Source: Candidatus Paraprochloron terpiosi LD05 (lineage in GTDB: Bacteria; Cyanobacteriota; Cyanobacteriia; Cyanobacteriales; Prochloraceae). Taken from it: 64,000 nucleotides of DNA. Below are positions 9,147 to 18,486 of this stretch, piece by piece; position 1 is the first letter of the stretch, and the number at the start of each line of letters is the position of its first letter. The stretch spans positions 248,001 through 312,000 of the forward strand of contig CP073341.1 in assembly GCA_018141785.1 (NCBI GenBank). Reading direction: 5' to 3'. Under the pieces are notes generated by a model. It was not told the DNA's origin. It made no database searches and was given only the letters and a program-made list of their open reading frames with translations. A program made the position numbers and the translations under genes.

Positions 9147-9226
9147 GTAGGTTGGGTTTCGTGACCTCAACCCAACAAGCCCTTGGAGATTTGTGTTGGG
9201 TTTTGCGATGGCTCTACCCAACCTAC
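9147..9226. repeat. inverted repeat built on GTAGGTTGGGTTTCG (family B)
   Basis: GTAGGTTGGGTTTCGTGACC at the left and CTCTACCCAACCTAC at the right form terminal inverted arms about 80 bp apart, with CAACCCAACA and TGTTGGGTTTTGCG inside. Similar units occur at 10601-10679, 26385-26460 and 43669-43702. The design suggests a non-autonomous miniature element, though no transposase is nearby. The rest of 9113-9347 shows no gene. Confidence 0.75.
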
Positions 9227-9347
9227 TATATAATATGTTAAAAAAGTCTACAAAACGAAGCTAGAGGCAACACAGGTCGAAAAACGTTAGATTCTTAGCC
9301 CGTTTATAAAATTTTTCCCCTAAGGTGGGCGATGCCTACTTAGTGAA

Positions 9348-9689
9348 ATGAACAAATTAAATTTACGGTTTCAATTTTTTTTATTATTTTTAGCAATTAT
9401 TGTCATCGCTCTATTTTTATTTTCCGCCAATAATGCAGAAGCAAGACATACCCTGGAAACCAGCTATAGTCTAGCAAATAAGGATTGGTGCGCTCCATTA
9501 AACTTCAAAGATAATGCTCAATATTTATCCAATCAGTTAAGCATGCTGACAGCAGAATCAGCATCTCCCCCCGGCATCCGCGATGGCGGAGGGCTAACTC
9601 TTGTGGGCACATTCAAAAATATTTGTGCTCCTGATGAAGTGAGAAATTTACTCCCTTGGTATTATCAATGGGACTTTTTGGAATGTTAG
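9348..9689 (+). CDS. unknown small secreted or membrane-anchored protein
   Basis: A 113-residue protein. Residues ~8-27 (FFLLFLAIIVIALFLFSANN) form a signal peptide or anchor, with a possible cleavage site after AEA at ~32. The mature part has three cysteines (W-CAPLNF near 46, NICAPDE near 89, and the terminal EC) and no domain I recognise. Its 3' end overlaps the next gene by 34 bp if that gene uses the upstream TTG, so the two are probably translationally coupled. AT-rich codon use contrasts a little with the ndh genes upstream. Confidence 0.6.
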   Translation: MNKLNLRFQFFLLFLAIIVIALFLFSANNAEARHTLETSYSLANKDWCAPLNFKDNAQYLSNQLSMLTAESASPPGIRDGGGLTLVGTFKNICAPDEVRNLLPWYYQWDFLEC

Positions 9690-10591
9690 GAATACTTATC
9701 CTCGTGATGTTCAAAGACACCGGACTAACGTTTTTAGGTCCTATTAAAAAGCCCCTAGATGCTCTTGGGGAAGTGATTAACGTCCTGAGAGGCATTGTTA
9801 CTCTACCCATTGCTGTCACCTATTTTTCCGATGGTACCGCCTATGAAATTGCTGATTTGATTGTGTCAATATCTCATGGTCTCCTACCAGTTGCTCATGC
9901 AGCAGAGAGCGTAACGTTAGCTAGTCCTTCCGCCCTATTGCTTTTACCAGGTAAAATCATAGGCACAATGATGGGTTTGCTCATATATAGTGTAGTTTGG
10001 ATCCTGGGTAATACTATTGAAGTTCTTATCCTTATTTCCCCTGTTCCTTTCATTGACACTGCCTTAAAAAGCCTGCGGTCATTTCTGCTGGTGGTTTTTA
10101 CATTCATTGCTTACCAATTTCCAGTCCAGGGTGCTATAATAGCATTGATAATTATCTTTATATCCTGGCGTGTTTTTTGCTGGTCATACCGTTTATTCAC
10201 CTTTGGTTTTCTCTTTGGTGCTGATTTTCTTGGGTTTTGTGCTAATTTTTTCAAGGAAAAACGACAAAATACTACTATGGAGGAAAAAAATGGCATCCTT
10301 GCTTTTACTGGCGAAGGTATTGTTCGACCGAAAAACCGTTCTCTTGGACGCTTGTACAAGAATGAAAGTGGAGATTTAGAATTTATCTATTATCCCTGGT
10401 TGATATTACCGTCACGACATATTAGCCTTGATAAGGAAAATACGGTTGTAGTCAGGGGCAAAATCTTCAACGTTATTGGCAAAAGAGATTCATCAACTGA
10501 AAAGAACCAAACCTTATTCACACTTCCTCCCCGTTACCGTGGAAAGGAAGATTCTCTTGGAACATACCTAGAACTGCCAATTATAAAATAG
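9656..10591 (+). CDS. unknown multi-pass membrane protein with C-terminal soluble domain
   Basis: A 311-residue frame starting at TTG (9656); an ATG twelve bases later (9668, MGLFGMLGILIL) is an equally good start. Hydrophobic segments lie at ~5-18, ~105-130 (a GKIIGTMMGLLIYSVVWILG helix), ~135-155, ~160-180 and ~185-205. Residues ~215-311 are soluble and beta-rich, with basic patches (RPKNRSLGRLYKNES) and YYPWLILPSRHISLDKE. I do not recognise the family. Overlap with the upstream secreted-protein gene argues that the two work together at the envelope. No neighbouring known pathway suggests a role. Confidence 0.6.
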   Translation: MVLSMGLFGMLGILILVMFKDTGLTFLGPIKKPLDALGEVINVLRGIVTLPIAVTYFSDGTAYEIADLIVSISHGLLPVAHAAESVTLASPSALLLLPGKIIGTMMGLLIYSVVWILGNTIEVLILISPVPFIDTALKSLRSFLLVVFTFIAYQFPVQGAIIALIIIFISWRVFCWSYRLFTFGFLFGADFLGFCANFFKEKRQNTTMEEKNGILAFTGEGIVRPKNRSLGRLYKNESGDLEFIYYPWLILPSRHISLDKENTVVVRGKIFNVIGKRDSSTEKNQTLFTLPPRYRGKEDSLGTYLELPIIK

Positions 10592-10600
10592 CAACTGATT

Positions 10601-10679
10601 TGTTGGTTTTCGTACCTCAACCAAACAACGCAAAACCATAAACTATGTTGGGTTTCGCTTTCGCTCTACCCAACCTACG
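10601..10679. repeat. inverted repeat built on GTTGGGTTTCG (family B)
   Basis: A second copy of the family B element, with TGTTGGTTTTCGTACC at the left, an internal TGTTGGGTTTCGC, and CTACCCAACCTACG at the right. It immediately follows the unknown gene pair, so that pair (9348-10591) is bracketed by two copies of the element. Confidence 0.7.
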
Positions 10680-10884
10680 ATTATTTTGGTCTGGTTATCG
10701 GATGTGATATCAGTAACCTATCCGCGTTTATCTGCGTTTATCTGTGGGACGCAAAGCTTCGCAATCAAAAGTTACAATATATTAAGACAGGGTAATTATC
10801 TTTTCCTCTTTCCATCTATAATTGAGGATAGTCAGAGCAGATAATGCATAATGCCCTATTTTTTTTCATACTTACTTAATATCC

Positions 10885-12648
10885 ATGAACGAATACGAAA
10901 CAACTTTTTTATTGCGAGTCCAGCCCTTACTGAGACAACTTTATGACGACAAAACTGTAGAGATAGCTATCGATAATATTTTTAACCTCCTGCAAAACAA
11001 CTTTTGCTCCTCCCTAGAGGAAAATATCTATAAGTGGAGCGAAGATAACGTTATTTTAATTACCTATGGGGACAGCATCAAAGGCAATGCCGATGAAAAA
11101 CCCCTAGTAACACTACATAATTTTCTCACCAAACACCTCCAAGACACCATTACTGGAGTTCACCTGCTGCCATTTTTTCCCTACTCCTCCGACGATGGCT
11201 TTGCTGTCATAGACTATCTCGCTGTGAATCCAGATTTGGGAGATTGGGAAGATATTAAAAAGATTAGCAACCAGTTTAATTTAATGGTAGATTTGGTTAT
11301 CAATCACATTTCCAGCAAGAGTGAGTGGTTCAGACAATTTAAGCAAGGAATCAAACCGGGAGTGGATTATTTTATCGAAGTAGATCCATCCACAGATCTG
11401 TCGGCAGTAGTTCGTCCTCGAAGCAGTCCCTTATTGGCTAAAGTGGATACAGTAAACGGTCAGAAACATGTATGGGCAACCTTCAGTCACGACCAAATCG
11501 ATCTGGATTTTACTAACCCCGATGTCTTGCTCGAATTTATCAAAATCATTCTCTTTTACGTCCAAATCGGTGCCAAATACATTCGCTTAGATGCTATTGG
11601 TTACCTCTGGAAAAAAATCGGCACTAGTTCCATTCATCTTCGCGAAACTCACACTATGATTAAACTGCTGCGGGAAATACTGCAAATGGTAGATTCATCA
11701 GTAGCTTTAATTACGGAAACTAACGTACCTAATCGAGAAAACCTCAGTTATTTTGGCAATCGAAATGAGGCTCATTTGATTTACAATTTTAGCCTCCCTC
11801 CTTTGATTATCAATGCCTTAATCAGAGGAGAATCTAATCATTTAATGACCTGGATGATGAGTATGCCCCCCGCTCCCCTAGGGTGTGCTTATCTCAATTT
11901 TACTGCCTCCCATGATGGGATCGGACTTCGTCCTGCTGAAGGAATCCTGACTCCAGAAGAGTCGGCAACTTTGGTGGAGACCATGAAGCAATTCGGCGCG
12001 GAAATTAGCATGAGAACTGGGAATGATGGTCAAGAGCATCTTTATGAAGTTAATATTTCCCTTTTTGATGCTTTCAAGGGAACAATCAAAGGAGAAGATG
12101 AATGGCAAATAGAGCGGTTTCTCTGCTCGCAAATTATTGCTATGTCCATAGAGGGCATTCCCGCTTTCTACATTCACAGTTTGTTAGCAACTCCTAATGA
12201 CGTAGAACATGTTCGCCAAACTGGGAGGAAACGCTCCATTAATCGTCACCAATGGAATGAAGTAGCATTAGCACAACAGCTAAATAATCCCAATTCTAAC
12301 CAATCGCGAGTCTTAAAAGAGCTTTCTCGCTTAATTCGTATCCGTCGCCGTCAGAAAGCTTTTCACCCCAATGCTACTCAATATACCCTCCATTTGGGCA
12401 ACTCCCTATTTGGCTTTTGGCGACAGAGTATGAGTCGAGATCAGAGCATTTTTTCCATTCATAATGTCACCGATCGCCCCCAGATACTATACTTATCAGA
12501 ATTAAATATTTACGATACTGATAACTGGTGCGACTTAATGGGATCTGGGCAACTTGAGGATATCCGTGGTAAATTGACTTTTGATCCATATCAGTCCGTA
12601 TGGCTGACAAATAAATCCTGTGCTATTCTTGACAAATATACCACGTAA
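10885..12648 (+). CDS. GH13 (subfamily 18-like) sugar phosphorylase
   Basis: A 587-residue alpha-amylase-superfamily enzyme of the sucrose/glucosylglycerate phosphorylase type. Catalytic landmarks: nucleophile Asp236 in YIRLDAIGYLWKK, acid/base Glu278 in LITETNVPN, and the third carboxylate Asp344 in FTASHDGIG. N-terminal features include HLLPFFPYSSDDGFAVIDY near 92-110, characteristic of GH13_18. Members use phosphate to cleave sucrose, sucrose-6-phosphate, glucosylglycerol or glucosylglycerate. The exact substrate cannot be read from sequence by eye. In cyanobacteria the products relate to compatible solutes and glycogen metabolism. It precedes a VWA gene by about 110 bp. Confidence 0.85.
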   Translation: MNEYETTFLLRVQPLLRQLYDDKTVEIAIDNIFNLLQNNFCSSLEENIYKWSEDNVILITYGDSIKGNADEKPLVTLHNFLTKHLQDTITGVHLLPFFPYSSDDGFAVIDYLAVNPDLGDWEDIKKISNQFNLMVDLVINHISSKSEWFRQFKQGIKPGVDYFIEVDPSTDLSAVVRPRSSPLLAKVDTVNGQKHVWATFSHDQIDLDFTNPDVLLEFIKIILFYVQIGAKYIRLDAIGYLWKKIGTSSIHLRETHTMIKLLREILQMVDSSVALITETNVPNRENLSYFGNRNEAHLIYNFSLPPLIINALIRGESNHLMTWMMSMPPAPLGCAYLNFTASHDGIGLRPAEGILTPEESATLVETMKQFGAEISMRTGNDGQEHLYEVNISLFDAFKGTIKGEDEWQIERFLCSQIIAMSIEGIPAFYIHSLLATPNDVEHVRQTGRKRSINRHQWNEVALAQQLNNPNSNQSRVLKELSRLIRIRRRQKAFHPNATQYTLHLGNSLFGFWRQSMSRDQSIFSIHNVTDRPQILYLSELNIYDTDNWCDLMGSGQLEDIRGKLTFDPYQSVWLTNKSCAILDKYTT

Positions 12649-12661
12649 TGTAAGATGGGGG

Positions 12662-12700
12662 GATAGGGAGATTGGGAGATTGGGAGATTGAGGGATTGTT
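12662..12700. repeat. tandem 8-bp repeat GGGAGATT
   Basis: Three successive GGGAGATT units, flanked by degenerate versions (GATAGGGAGATT and GAGGGATT), in the spacer before the VWA gene. It is a short tandem repeat of the kind common in cyanobacterial intergenic DNA. There is no spacer structure, so it is not a CRISPR. Confidence 0.75.
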
Positions 12701-12757
12701 TTACAGAACCTCTCCCCAGCTCTCCACCCTGCAAGACTTAAGTTGGGAGGATGTTTC

Positions 12758-13999
12758 ATGAAAGTAAATTTGCAGGCAGTTTTGAGCGATTCCCATGTTG
12801 ACGTAAATAAAAAGAGTAACCAGCGTCAACTTGCTATTTCCATCGCTGCCCTGGGGGATTTAAAAGAGCGCAATTTACCTTTGAATCTTTGTTTAGTACT
12901 GGATCGCAGCGGTTCCATGCAAGGACAACCTATAGAAAGGGTAAAAGAGGCTGCCATTAGCTTAGTCAAAAAATTACAACCGAGGGATCGCCTGTCCATC
13001 ATCTCTTTTAATCATCAAGCCAAGGTATTAGTACCCAACGCAATGGTAGGAGAAATGGATGACGTTAAAAATCAGCTTCGCCACCTAAAAGCTGATGGAG
13101 GAACAGCCATTGATGAAGGGATGAAACTGGGTTTAGATGAAGTAATCAAAGGTAAACAAGACAGTGTTGCCCAAATTTTCCTCCTCACTGACGGGGAAAA
13201 CGAGCATGGGGATAATCAACGGTGTCTCAAACTGGCAGAGTCAGCCTCTTCTCATAACGTTACCTTGAACACCTTAGGATTTGGCAGTCATTGGAATCAA
13301 GACCTGTTAGAAAAAATTGCCGATTCTGTTAGGGGTACTCTAGCTTACATCGAACGCCCCGAACAGGCAGTGGAAAAGTTCGGCCAGCTGTTTAGTCGCA
13401 TTCAGTCCGTAGGTTTAACCAATGCCTATCTTTTAATGGAGTTAATGCCCCAAGTGCGATTAGCCGAACTGAAACCAGTAGCACAAGTAGCCCCAGATAC
13501 CATTGAACTGCCAGTAGAGCAAGAAGGGGCACGTTATATCTTCCGCTTAGGAGACTTAATGGGCAATGTTTCCCGAGTCATATTGGCTAATCTCTATTTG
13601 GCGAACCTCTCTTTAGGAATGAATACCATTGCCAAGGTGCAGGTGCGCTATGACGACCCTGAAACCGGGAAAGAAAAGTTACTTTCGGAAACAATACCTG
13701 TGGAAATCCAGGTACAACAGGCATATCAACCTCAACTGGATCCAACAGTACAGAAACATATCCTGGCTTTGGCTAAATATCGTCAAACTCAGATTGCCGA
13801 GACAAAATTGCAACAAGGCGATCGCTCTGGTGCTGCCACCATGCTCCAAACTGCTGCCAACACTGCCCTCCAACTGGGAGATAAATCCGGGGCGACGGTG
13901 TTGCAAACCAGCGCTACTCGCTTGCAATCTGGCTCCGAACTTTCCCCAGCAGAGCAGAAAAAAACCCGCATTGTGTCTAAGACTATCCTACAAGAATAA
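12758..13999 (+). CDS. von Willebrand factor type A domain protein
   Basis: The ATG at 12758 is preferred over an upstream TTG because GGGAGG sits 7 bp before it. The 413-residue product has a complete MIDAS: DRSGSM (Asp49, Ser51, Ser53), a threonine in the ADGGTAIDEG segment near 120, and the aspartate in FLLTDGENEHGD near 150. These coordinate a divalent metal for ligand binding. The part after ~240 is a beta-rich domain followed by a helical tail containing ALAKYRQTQIAETKLQQGD. No signal peptide is seen, so it is probably cytoplasmic. Function is unknown; such proteins are frequent in cyanobacteria. Confidence 0.85.
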   Translation: MKVNLQAVLSDSHVDVNKKSNQRQLAISIAALGDLKERNLPLNLCLVLDRSGSMQGQPIERVKEAAISLVKKLQPRDRLSIISFNHQAKVLVPNAMVGEMDDVKNQLRHLKADGGTAIDEGMKLGLDEVIKGKQDSVAQIFLLTDGENEHGDNQRCLKLAESASSHNVTLNTLGFGSHWNQDLLEKIADSVRGTLAYIERPEQAVEKFGQLFSRIQSVGLTNAYLLMELMPQVRLAELKPVAQVAPDTIELPVEQEGARYIFRLGDLMGNVSRVILANLYLANLSLGMNTIAKVQVRYDDPETGKEKLLSETIPVEIQVQQAYQPQLDPTVQKHILALAKYRQTQIAETKLQQGDRSGAATMLQTAANTALQLGDKSGATVLQTSATRLQSGSELSPAEQKKTRIVSKTILQE

Positions 14000-14021
14000 A
14001 TTCGGTCGATTATCCGAATTT
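13998..14021. terminator. hairpin after the VWA gene
   Basis: AAATTCGG and CCGAATTT form a perfect 8-bp inverted repeat around an 8-base loop, overlapping the VWA stop codon. It ends in TTT only, so it is a weak intrinsic terminator at best. Confidence 0.5.
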
Positions 14022-14122
14022 GATATAAGCAACTGTGTCGAACCTTTGTTTATTTTTTTGTTTCATACCAAGTTTTTTTGATATGATAAATATCTCAAAG
14101 GATATGAACACAGAGGACAAAA

Positions 14123-15136
14123 ATGGCAGTTCGAGTAGGGATTAACGGCTTTGGCAGAATCGGCAGGTTAGCTCTCAGGGCTGGTTGGGGATATCCAGAA
14201 TTAGAGTTTGTCCATATCAATGAAATTAAAGGTGGAGCAGTGACAGCAGCTCACCTGCTTCAATTCGATTCTGTTCATGGTCCCTGGAAAAAGTCAGTAG
14301 AGGTCGAAGACGATACCCTCCTTATTGAGGGTAAATATCTCAGTTTCAGCGAATATTCCACCCCAGGGGAAGTACCTTGGGAGGATTTCGGGGTGGATAT
14401 AGTCTTGGAGAGTTCCGGAGAATTCCGCACACCCTCCACCCTGAAACCCTACTTTAAACGAGGAGTGGCCAAAGTAATTGTGGCTGCACCTGTCAAGGAA
14501 GAAGCTTTAAATATTGTCATGGGGGTAAATGACCATCTCTACGAGGAGTCAAAACACCATCTCTTGACAGCAGCTTCCTGCACTACCAACTGTTTAGCAC
14601 CTGTAGTTAAAGTAATTCACGAAGCACTGGGTATTCGTCATGGGGTAATTACCACCATTCATGACGTCACCAATACCCAAACTATTGTGGATAAGCCCCA
14701 CAAAGATCTCCGCCGTGCTCGCTCTTGCTTACAATCTCTAGTCCCCACTACAACTGGTTCAGCCACAGCTATTACCCTCATTTATCCAGAATTAAAAGGC
14801 AAACTGAATGGTGTTGCAGTGAGAGTCCCTTTGCTCAACGCTTCCCTGACAGACTGCGTGTTTGAAGTCCAAAAACCCACCACAGTAGCAGAGGTAAATA
14901 GCTTATTAAAAACCGCAGCCAACACCCCACCTCTAGAGGGAATTCTCGGTTATGAAGAACGTCCTTTAGTCTCCATAGACTACAAAGATGACCCCCGTTC
15001 ATCCATAATAGATGCCCCTTCAACTATGGTCATCGATGATACTCAAGTTAAGATTTTGGCCTGGTACGACAACGAGTGGGGATACGCAAATCGCATGGTA
15101 GAACTGGCTTGCAAGGTTGCCACCATCCCAAAATAA
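14123..15136 (+). CDS. glyceraldehyde-3-phosphate dehydrogenase, ArsJ-associated type
   Basis: A complete 337-residue GAPDH. The NAD motif [17 protein letters not shown] is at 7-23 and the catalytic cysteine is Cys153 in [11 protein letters not shown]. The C-terminus holds the usual [12 protein letters not shown]. Context decides the role: 117 bp downstream is arsJ. In that pathway GAPDH uses arsenate in place of phosphate and makes 1-arseno-3-phosphoglycerate, which ArsJ exports (established for ArsJ operons). It is therefore more likely a detoxification GAPDH than the Gap1/Gap2 of central metabolism, although glycolytic activity is possible. No ArsR gene is in view. A GAGGA ribosome-binding site lies upstream. 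Confidence 0.85.
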   Translation: MAVRVGINGFGRIGRLALRAGWGYPELEFVHINEIKGGAVTAAHLLQFDSVHGPWKKSVEVEDDTLLIEGKYLSFSEYSTPGEVPWEDFGVDIVLESSGEFRTPSTLKPYFKRGVAKVIVAAPVKEEALNIVMGVNDHLYEESKHHLLTAASCTTNCLAPVVKVIHEALGIRHGVITTIHDVTNTQTIVDKPHKDLRRARSCLQSLVPTTTGSATAITLIYPELKGKLNGVAVRVPLLNASLTDCVFEVQKPTTVAEVNSLLKTAANTPPLEGILGYEERPLVSIDYKDDPRSSIIDAPSTMVIDDTQVKILAWYDNEWGYANRMVELACKVATIPK

Positions 15137-15253
15137 GATGAGACAATTCAAGAAAATTATTATGCAAACAAATATAAGTTAATAAACCCTCTCTTTTCTC
15201 TTTCTCGGCGTCCTCTGCGTCTCTGCGGTTCTATTCTATTATCAGGAAAAATC

Positions 15254-16468
15254 ATGCATACAATAAAGTTATATTTAAACAACTCTGCACTGAGTAACTA
15301 TTTGATTGTAACAGCAGCCTATTGGGGATTGACCATCACTGATGGAGCCATAAGGATGTTAGTGCTGTTGCACTTCCATACCCTGGGCTATACTCCAACC
15401 CAAATTGCCTTTCTCTTCCTATTTTACGAAATATTTGGGGTAGTGACCAACTTCTTCGGTGGCTGGATCGGTTCTCAACTGGGCTTGAGGTTTACCCTCT
15501 ATAGTGGCATTGGTTTACAAGTCTTTGCCCTAGTGATATTGGGCTGGCTCAATCCTAGCTGGGCTGTCTGGTTCCAGGTAACATATGTCATGGTAGCCCA
15601 AGCTCTCTCCGGTATTGCCAAAGACTTGACTAAAATGAGTGCTAAGAGCGCTGTGCGCTTAATAGTGCCAAAAAATGCAGAGTCTCGTTTGTTTAAATGG
15701 GTGGCAATCCTCACCGGTTCTAAAAATACCCTGAAAGGTTTGGGTTTCTTTGTGGGTACAGTACTTTTGGAGGTATTTGGTTTTGGGAATGCCTTGTTTA
15801 TTCAAGCAGGGGTCTTGTTTTTGCTCTGTCTGACGGGGGTGTTGCTGCCCGCAGATCTGGGTAAGATTAACAAAAAGGTCAAGTTCACCGAACTATTCTC
15901 TAAGAGTAAAGAGATTAATATGCTCTCTGCTGCCCGTTTCTTCCTCTTTGGCTCCCGAGATGTTTGGTTTGTGGTAGCCCTCCCCGTCTTCCTCTATGAA
16001 ACCTTAGATTGGTCTTTTATGCAGGTGGGGGGATATATGGCTAGTTGGGTGATTGGCTATGGTATAGTCCAGTCTTTAGCCCCAAGTATACTAGGTAAGG
16101 AGGCTCCTGTCCAAGGGAAGACGATTCAAGTGTGGACATTTGCCCTCACAGCAATTCCTGGGGCGATCGCCATTGCCTTACTCTGTGGTTTACCTGCTCA
16201 AATTGTCATTACGGGGGGGTTAATTATCTTTGGGATTGTCTTTGCCTTCAACTCCGCAGTCCATTCCTACTTGGTGTTAGCATATACTGAAGATAAAGAT
16301 GTGACCCTAAATGTGGGCTTCTACTACATGGCCAATGCGGGAGGAAGGTTGCTAGGTACCGTCACCTCTGGTATAATTTTCCAACTTTTTGGCTTAGGGG
16401 CATGTTTGTGGATTTCCAGTCTGTTTATCTTCGCAGCTTTTATCTTTTCTTTGCAGCTAACTGATTAA
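15254..16468 (+). CDS. arsJ: organoarsenical efflux MFS transporter ArsJ
   Basis: A 404-residue MFS permease with about 11-12 hydrophobic segments. The N-terminal part (YLIVTAAYWGLTITDGAIRM near 16-35, then LFLFYEIFGVVTNFFGGWIG near 54-73) and the KDLTKMSAKSAV loop near 120-131 are characteristic of ArsJ. It exports 1-arseno-3-phosphoglycerate, giving arsenate resistance without an arsenate reductase. The partner GAPDH is immediately upstream, presumably in one operon. AGGA precedes the ATG by 8 bases. Identification is from recall of the family plus the gene pair. Confidence 0.85.
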   Translation: MHTIKLYLNNSALSNYLIVTAAYWGLTITDGAIRMLVLLHFHTLGYTPTQIAFLFLFYEIFGVVTNFFGGWIGSQLGLRFTLYSGIGLQVFALVILGWLNPSWAVWFQVTYVMVAQALSGIAKDLTKMSAKSAVRLIVPKNAESRLFKWVAILTGSKNTLKGLGFFVGTVLLEVFGFGNALFIQAGVLFLLCLTGVLLPADLGKINKKVKFTELFSKSKEINMLSAARFFLFGSRDVWFVVALPVFLYETLDWSFMQVGGYMASWVIGYGIVQSLAPSILGKEAPVQGKTIQVWTFALTAIPGAIAIALLCGLPAQIVITGGLIIFGIVFAFNSAVHSYLVLAYTEDKDVTLNVGFYYMANAGGRLLGTVTSGIIFQLFGLGACLWISSLFIFAAFIFSLQLTD

Positions 16469-16606
16469 AACTTGGATCATATGGGGTAAATTTCCTCAAT
16501 GACCGTTGTACAAAGCTTTCGGGAGATTGCTATAACTAGTAATTAGTACTAGTAACTGCTATAGTGATAGGGATATCACAAACTGGTTAGGGAAAAGATT
16601 CAACCT

Positions 16607-17569
16607 ATGCCCGACTTAATCCTCTATAGCGCTATTTTTGTCATCAGTTTAGCCGTACTGATAAAATCCTCAGATTATTTTACTGATGCGGCTGAAAAAT
16701 TCGGCTTATTGATTGGTTTATCACCTTTTATCATCGGGGTTACCATAGTCTCCATTGGTACCTCCCTTCCTGAGTTAATTTCTTCCTTGTTTGCTGTCTG
16801 GGCTAATTCATCGGAAATTGTCATTGGTAATGTGGTGGGTTCCAACATTGCCAATATTTTTCTTGTCATTGGTGCTGCTTCAGTTATAAGTTACAAGCAG
16901 AGTATCAATATAACTTATAATCTCATCAGGGTAGATTTACCTTTATTCGTAGGTTCGGCATTTTTGTTGGCTTTAGAAGTTTGGGACGGTGAATTTCCTA
17001 AAGGAGAAGCTTGGCTTCTGATTCTTGGTTATTTGATGTATATCTTCTATACTCTCAATGGAACAGAAGAACAGGAAGTGACGGAGAATGATTCGGAAGA
17101 ACCGATTAAAAGAAATAGTAAGACTATTATCATTCAACTGCTTATTATTATAATAAGTGCAATTTTTCTTTATCTTGGGGCAAAATATACCATCGATTCC
17201 GTGATAAAAATATCGGAAGTCTTGGAATACGGCAAAGAAATCATTGCCGTGACTGCCGTGGCTTTGGGAACCTCCTTACCGGAATTAATCGTTACTGTTA
17301 ATGCCAGCCTCAAAGGTAAAGCAGAACTAGCAGTGGGGAATGTTTTGGGCTCCAATGTTTTTAATACCTTTGTGGTAATGGGAGTTCCCGGGTTAATTGG
17401 CACCTTGACTATTCCCAAAACAGTTATTATGGGGGGACTTCCCACCATGATTGCGGGAACTATTTTACTCTTCTTTGTAGCTCAAGACCAACAGTTGACT
17501 GTTTGGGAAGGATGGTTATTCTTTATCTTTTATGGCTGGTTTATTGGCCAAACCTTTGGTTTGCTCTAG
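16607..17569 (+). CDS. calcium/sodium antiporter (CaCA family, YrbG-like)
   Basis: A 320-residue membrane protein with two homologous halves. Each has the alpha-repeat of the cation/Ca2+ exchanger superfamily: GTSLPELISSLFAVW...GNVVGSNIANI (~51-85) and GTSLPELIVTVNAS...GNVLGSNVFNTF (~222-252). The glutamates and asparagines in these repeats bind the cation. A charged cytoplasmic loop (~150-170, EEQEVTENDSEEP) separates the halves. The 3' end overlaps the convergent cobM gene by 54 bp. Confidence 0.9.
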   Translation: MPDLILYSAIFVISLAVLIKSSDYFTDAAEKFGLLIGLSPFIIGVTIVSIGTSLPELISSLFAVWANSSEIVIGNVVGSNIANIFLVIGAASVISYKQSINITYNLIRVDLPLFVGSAFLLALEVWDGEFPKGEAWLLILGYLMYIFYTLNGTEEQEVTENDSEEPIKRNSKTIIIQLLIIIISAIFLYLGAKYTIDSVIKISEVLEYGKEIIAVTAVALGTSLPELIVTVNASLKGKAELAVGNVLGSNVFNTFVVMGVPGLIGTLTIPKTVIMGGLPTMIAGTILLFFVAQDQQLTVWEGWLFFIFYGWFIGQTFGLL

Positions 17570-18340
17570 TAATGGACGGAATAGATGAGAATGTTCGGGA
17601 TGATAAAGACGGGATCTTGCATTCTTGAGATGGTTACTGCTCAAAGCAGGACTGACTATATAAAGAGTTGTGCGAATTAGATTTTCTGACTGGGTAATTG
17701 CTGCCATTTCTTCCAGGGGTACCACCCAGATTTTTTCTGAGGGCCAACCGATACAGAAACAGACTGCCACCGGGGTATCTGGGGCATAATGGAGGAGTAA
17801 TTGTTCCTGAGCTGCTTCTACATGACGAGCAGCTAAATAAAGGCATAAACTGGCTTTATGAGCAGCTAAAGCAGCTAACTCCTCTCCTGGTGGCATCTTC
17901 GATGCATTCCCGCTGATGCGAGTGAGAATAATGGTTTGTACCAACTCCGGTATGGTTAATTCCGTTCCCAGTTTTGCCGCTGCTGCTTGGAAAGCGCTAA
18001 TACCAGGAATCAGTTCAAAGGGAATGTCTGCCGCTGTTAGGGCCTGTATTTGTTCGTTAACAGCACTGTAGAGGCTCAGATCCCCGGAATGAAGTCGCGC
18101 CACCGTAAGATTGGCTCGCACTCTTTCAATCATTAAGGGGACTATTTCTTCCAGGGTTTTATTCCCCGTCCGTATTAATTCCGCATCCTGACGAGCACCT
18201 TGGAGAATTTGCCGGGGTACCAGGGAATCGGCAAAAACAATCACATCTGCTTGGGCAATAATTTTTTGGGCTTTGACGGTGAGCAATTCCGGGTCTCCCG
18301 ATCCGGCACCGATGAGATAAACTGCTGGTTTTAGGTTCAT
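17516..18340 (-). CDS. cobM: precorrin-4 C11-methyltransferase
   Basis: A 274-residue tetrapyrrole methylase. The SAM-binding start VYLIGAGSGDPELLTVKA (8-25), the ARLHSGDLSLYSAV motif (~81-94) and IPGISAFQAAAAKLGTELT (~112-130) are typical of CobM/CbiF. It transfers a methyl group from SAM to C-11 of precorrin-4 in corrin-ring assembly. The C-terminal ~18 codons overlap the convergent antiporter gene. Another cobalamin gene, the CbiG-CobJ fusion, lies 26 kb away in the window, so the pathway genes are scattered. Confidence 0.93.
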   Translation of the reverse strand: MNLKPAVYLIGAGSGDPELLTVKAQKIIAQADVIVFADSLVPRQILQGARQDAELIRTGNKTLEEIVPLMIERVRANLTVARLHSGDLSLYSAVNEQIQALTAADIPFELIPGISAFQAAAAKLGTELTIPELVQTIILTRISGNASKMPPGEELAALAAHKASLCLYLAARHVEAAQEQLLLHYAPDTPVAVCFCIGWPSEKIWVVPLEEMAAITQSENLIRTTLYIVSPALSSNHLKNARSRLYHPEHSHLFRPLLEQTKGLANKPAIKDKE

Positions 18341-18350
18341 AAGAAAGTTT

Positions 18351-18378
18351 CACGCAGAGTCGCAAAGGCGCAGAGAGA
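18351..18378. repeat. dispersed GCAAAG-type short repeat (family A)
   Basis: CACGCAGAGTCGCAAAGGCG followed by CAGAGAG, just upstream of cobM (minus strand). It is a degenerate family A unit. The remaining bases to 18486 show no gene. Confidence 0.7.
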
Positions 18379-18486
18379 AGGAAGAGTTTAATTGTATTAA
18401 TAGTACTATAGCAATGAATGCCCTTTTTTAGGCGCACACCTCCCCCATTCTGCCGTTAATTGTTAAGAATTGTCCCCAAAAAATCA

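Noticed and set aside
12662..12700. GGGAGATT tandem repeat considered as a regulatory array
   Set aside because: It is a simple short tandem repeat without symmetry; no binding-site logic is visible.
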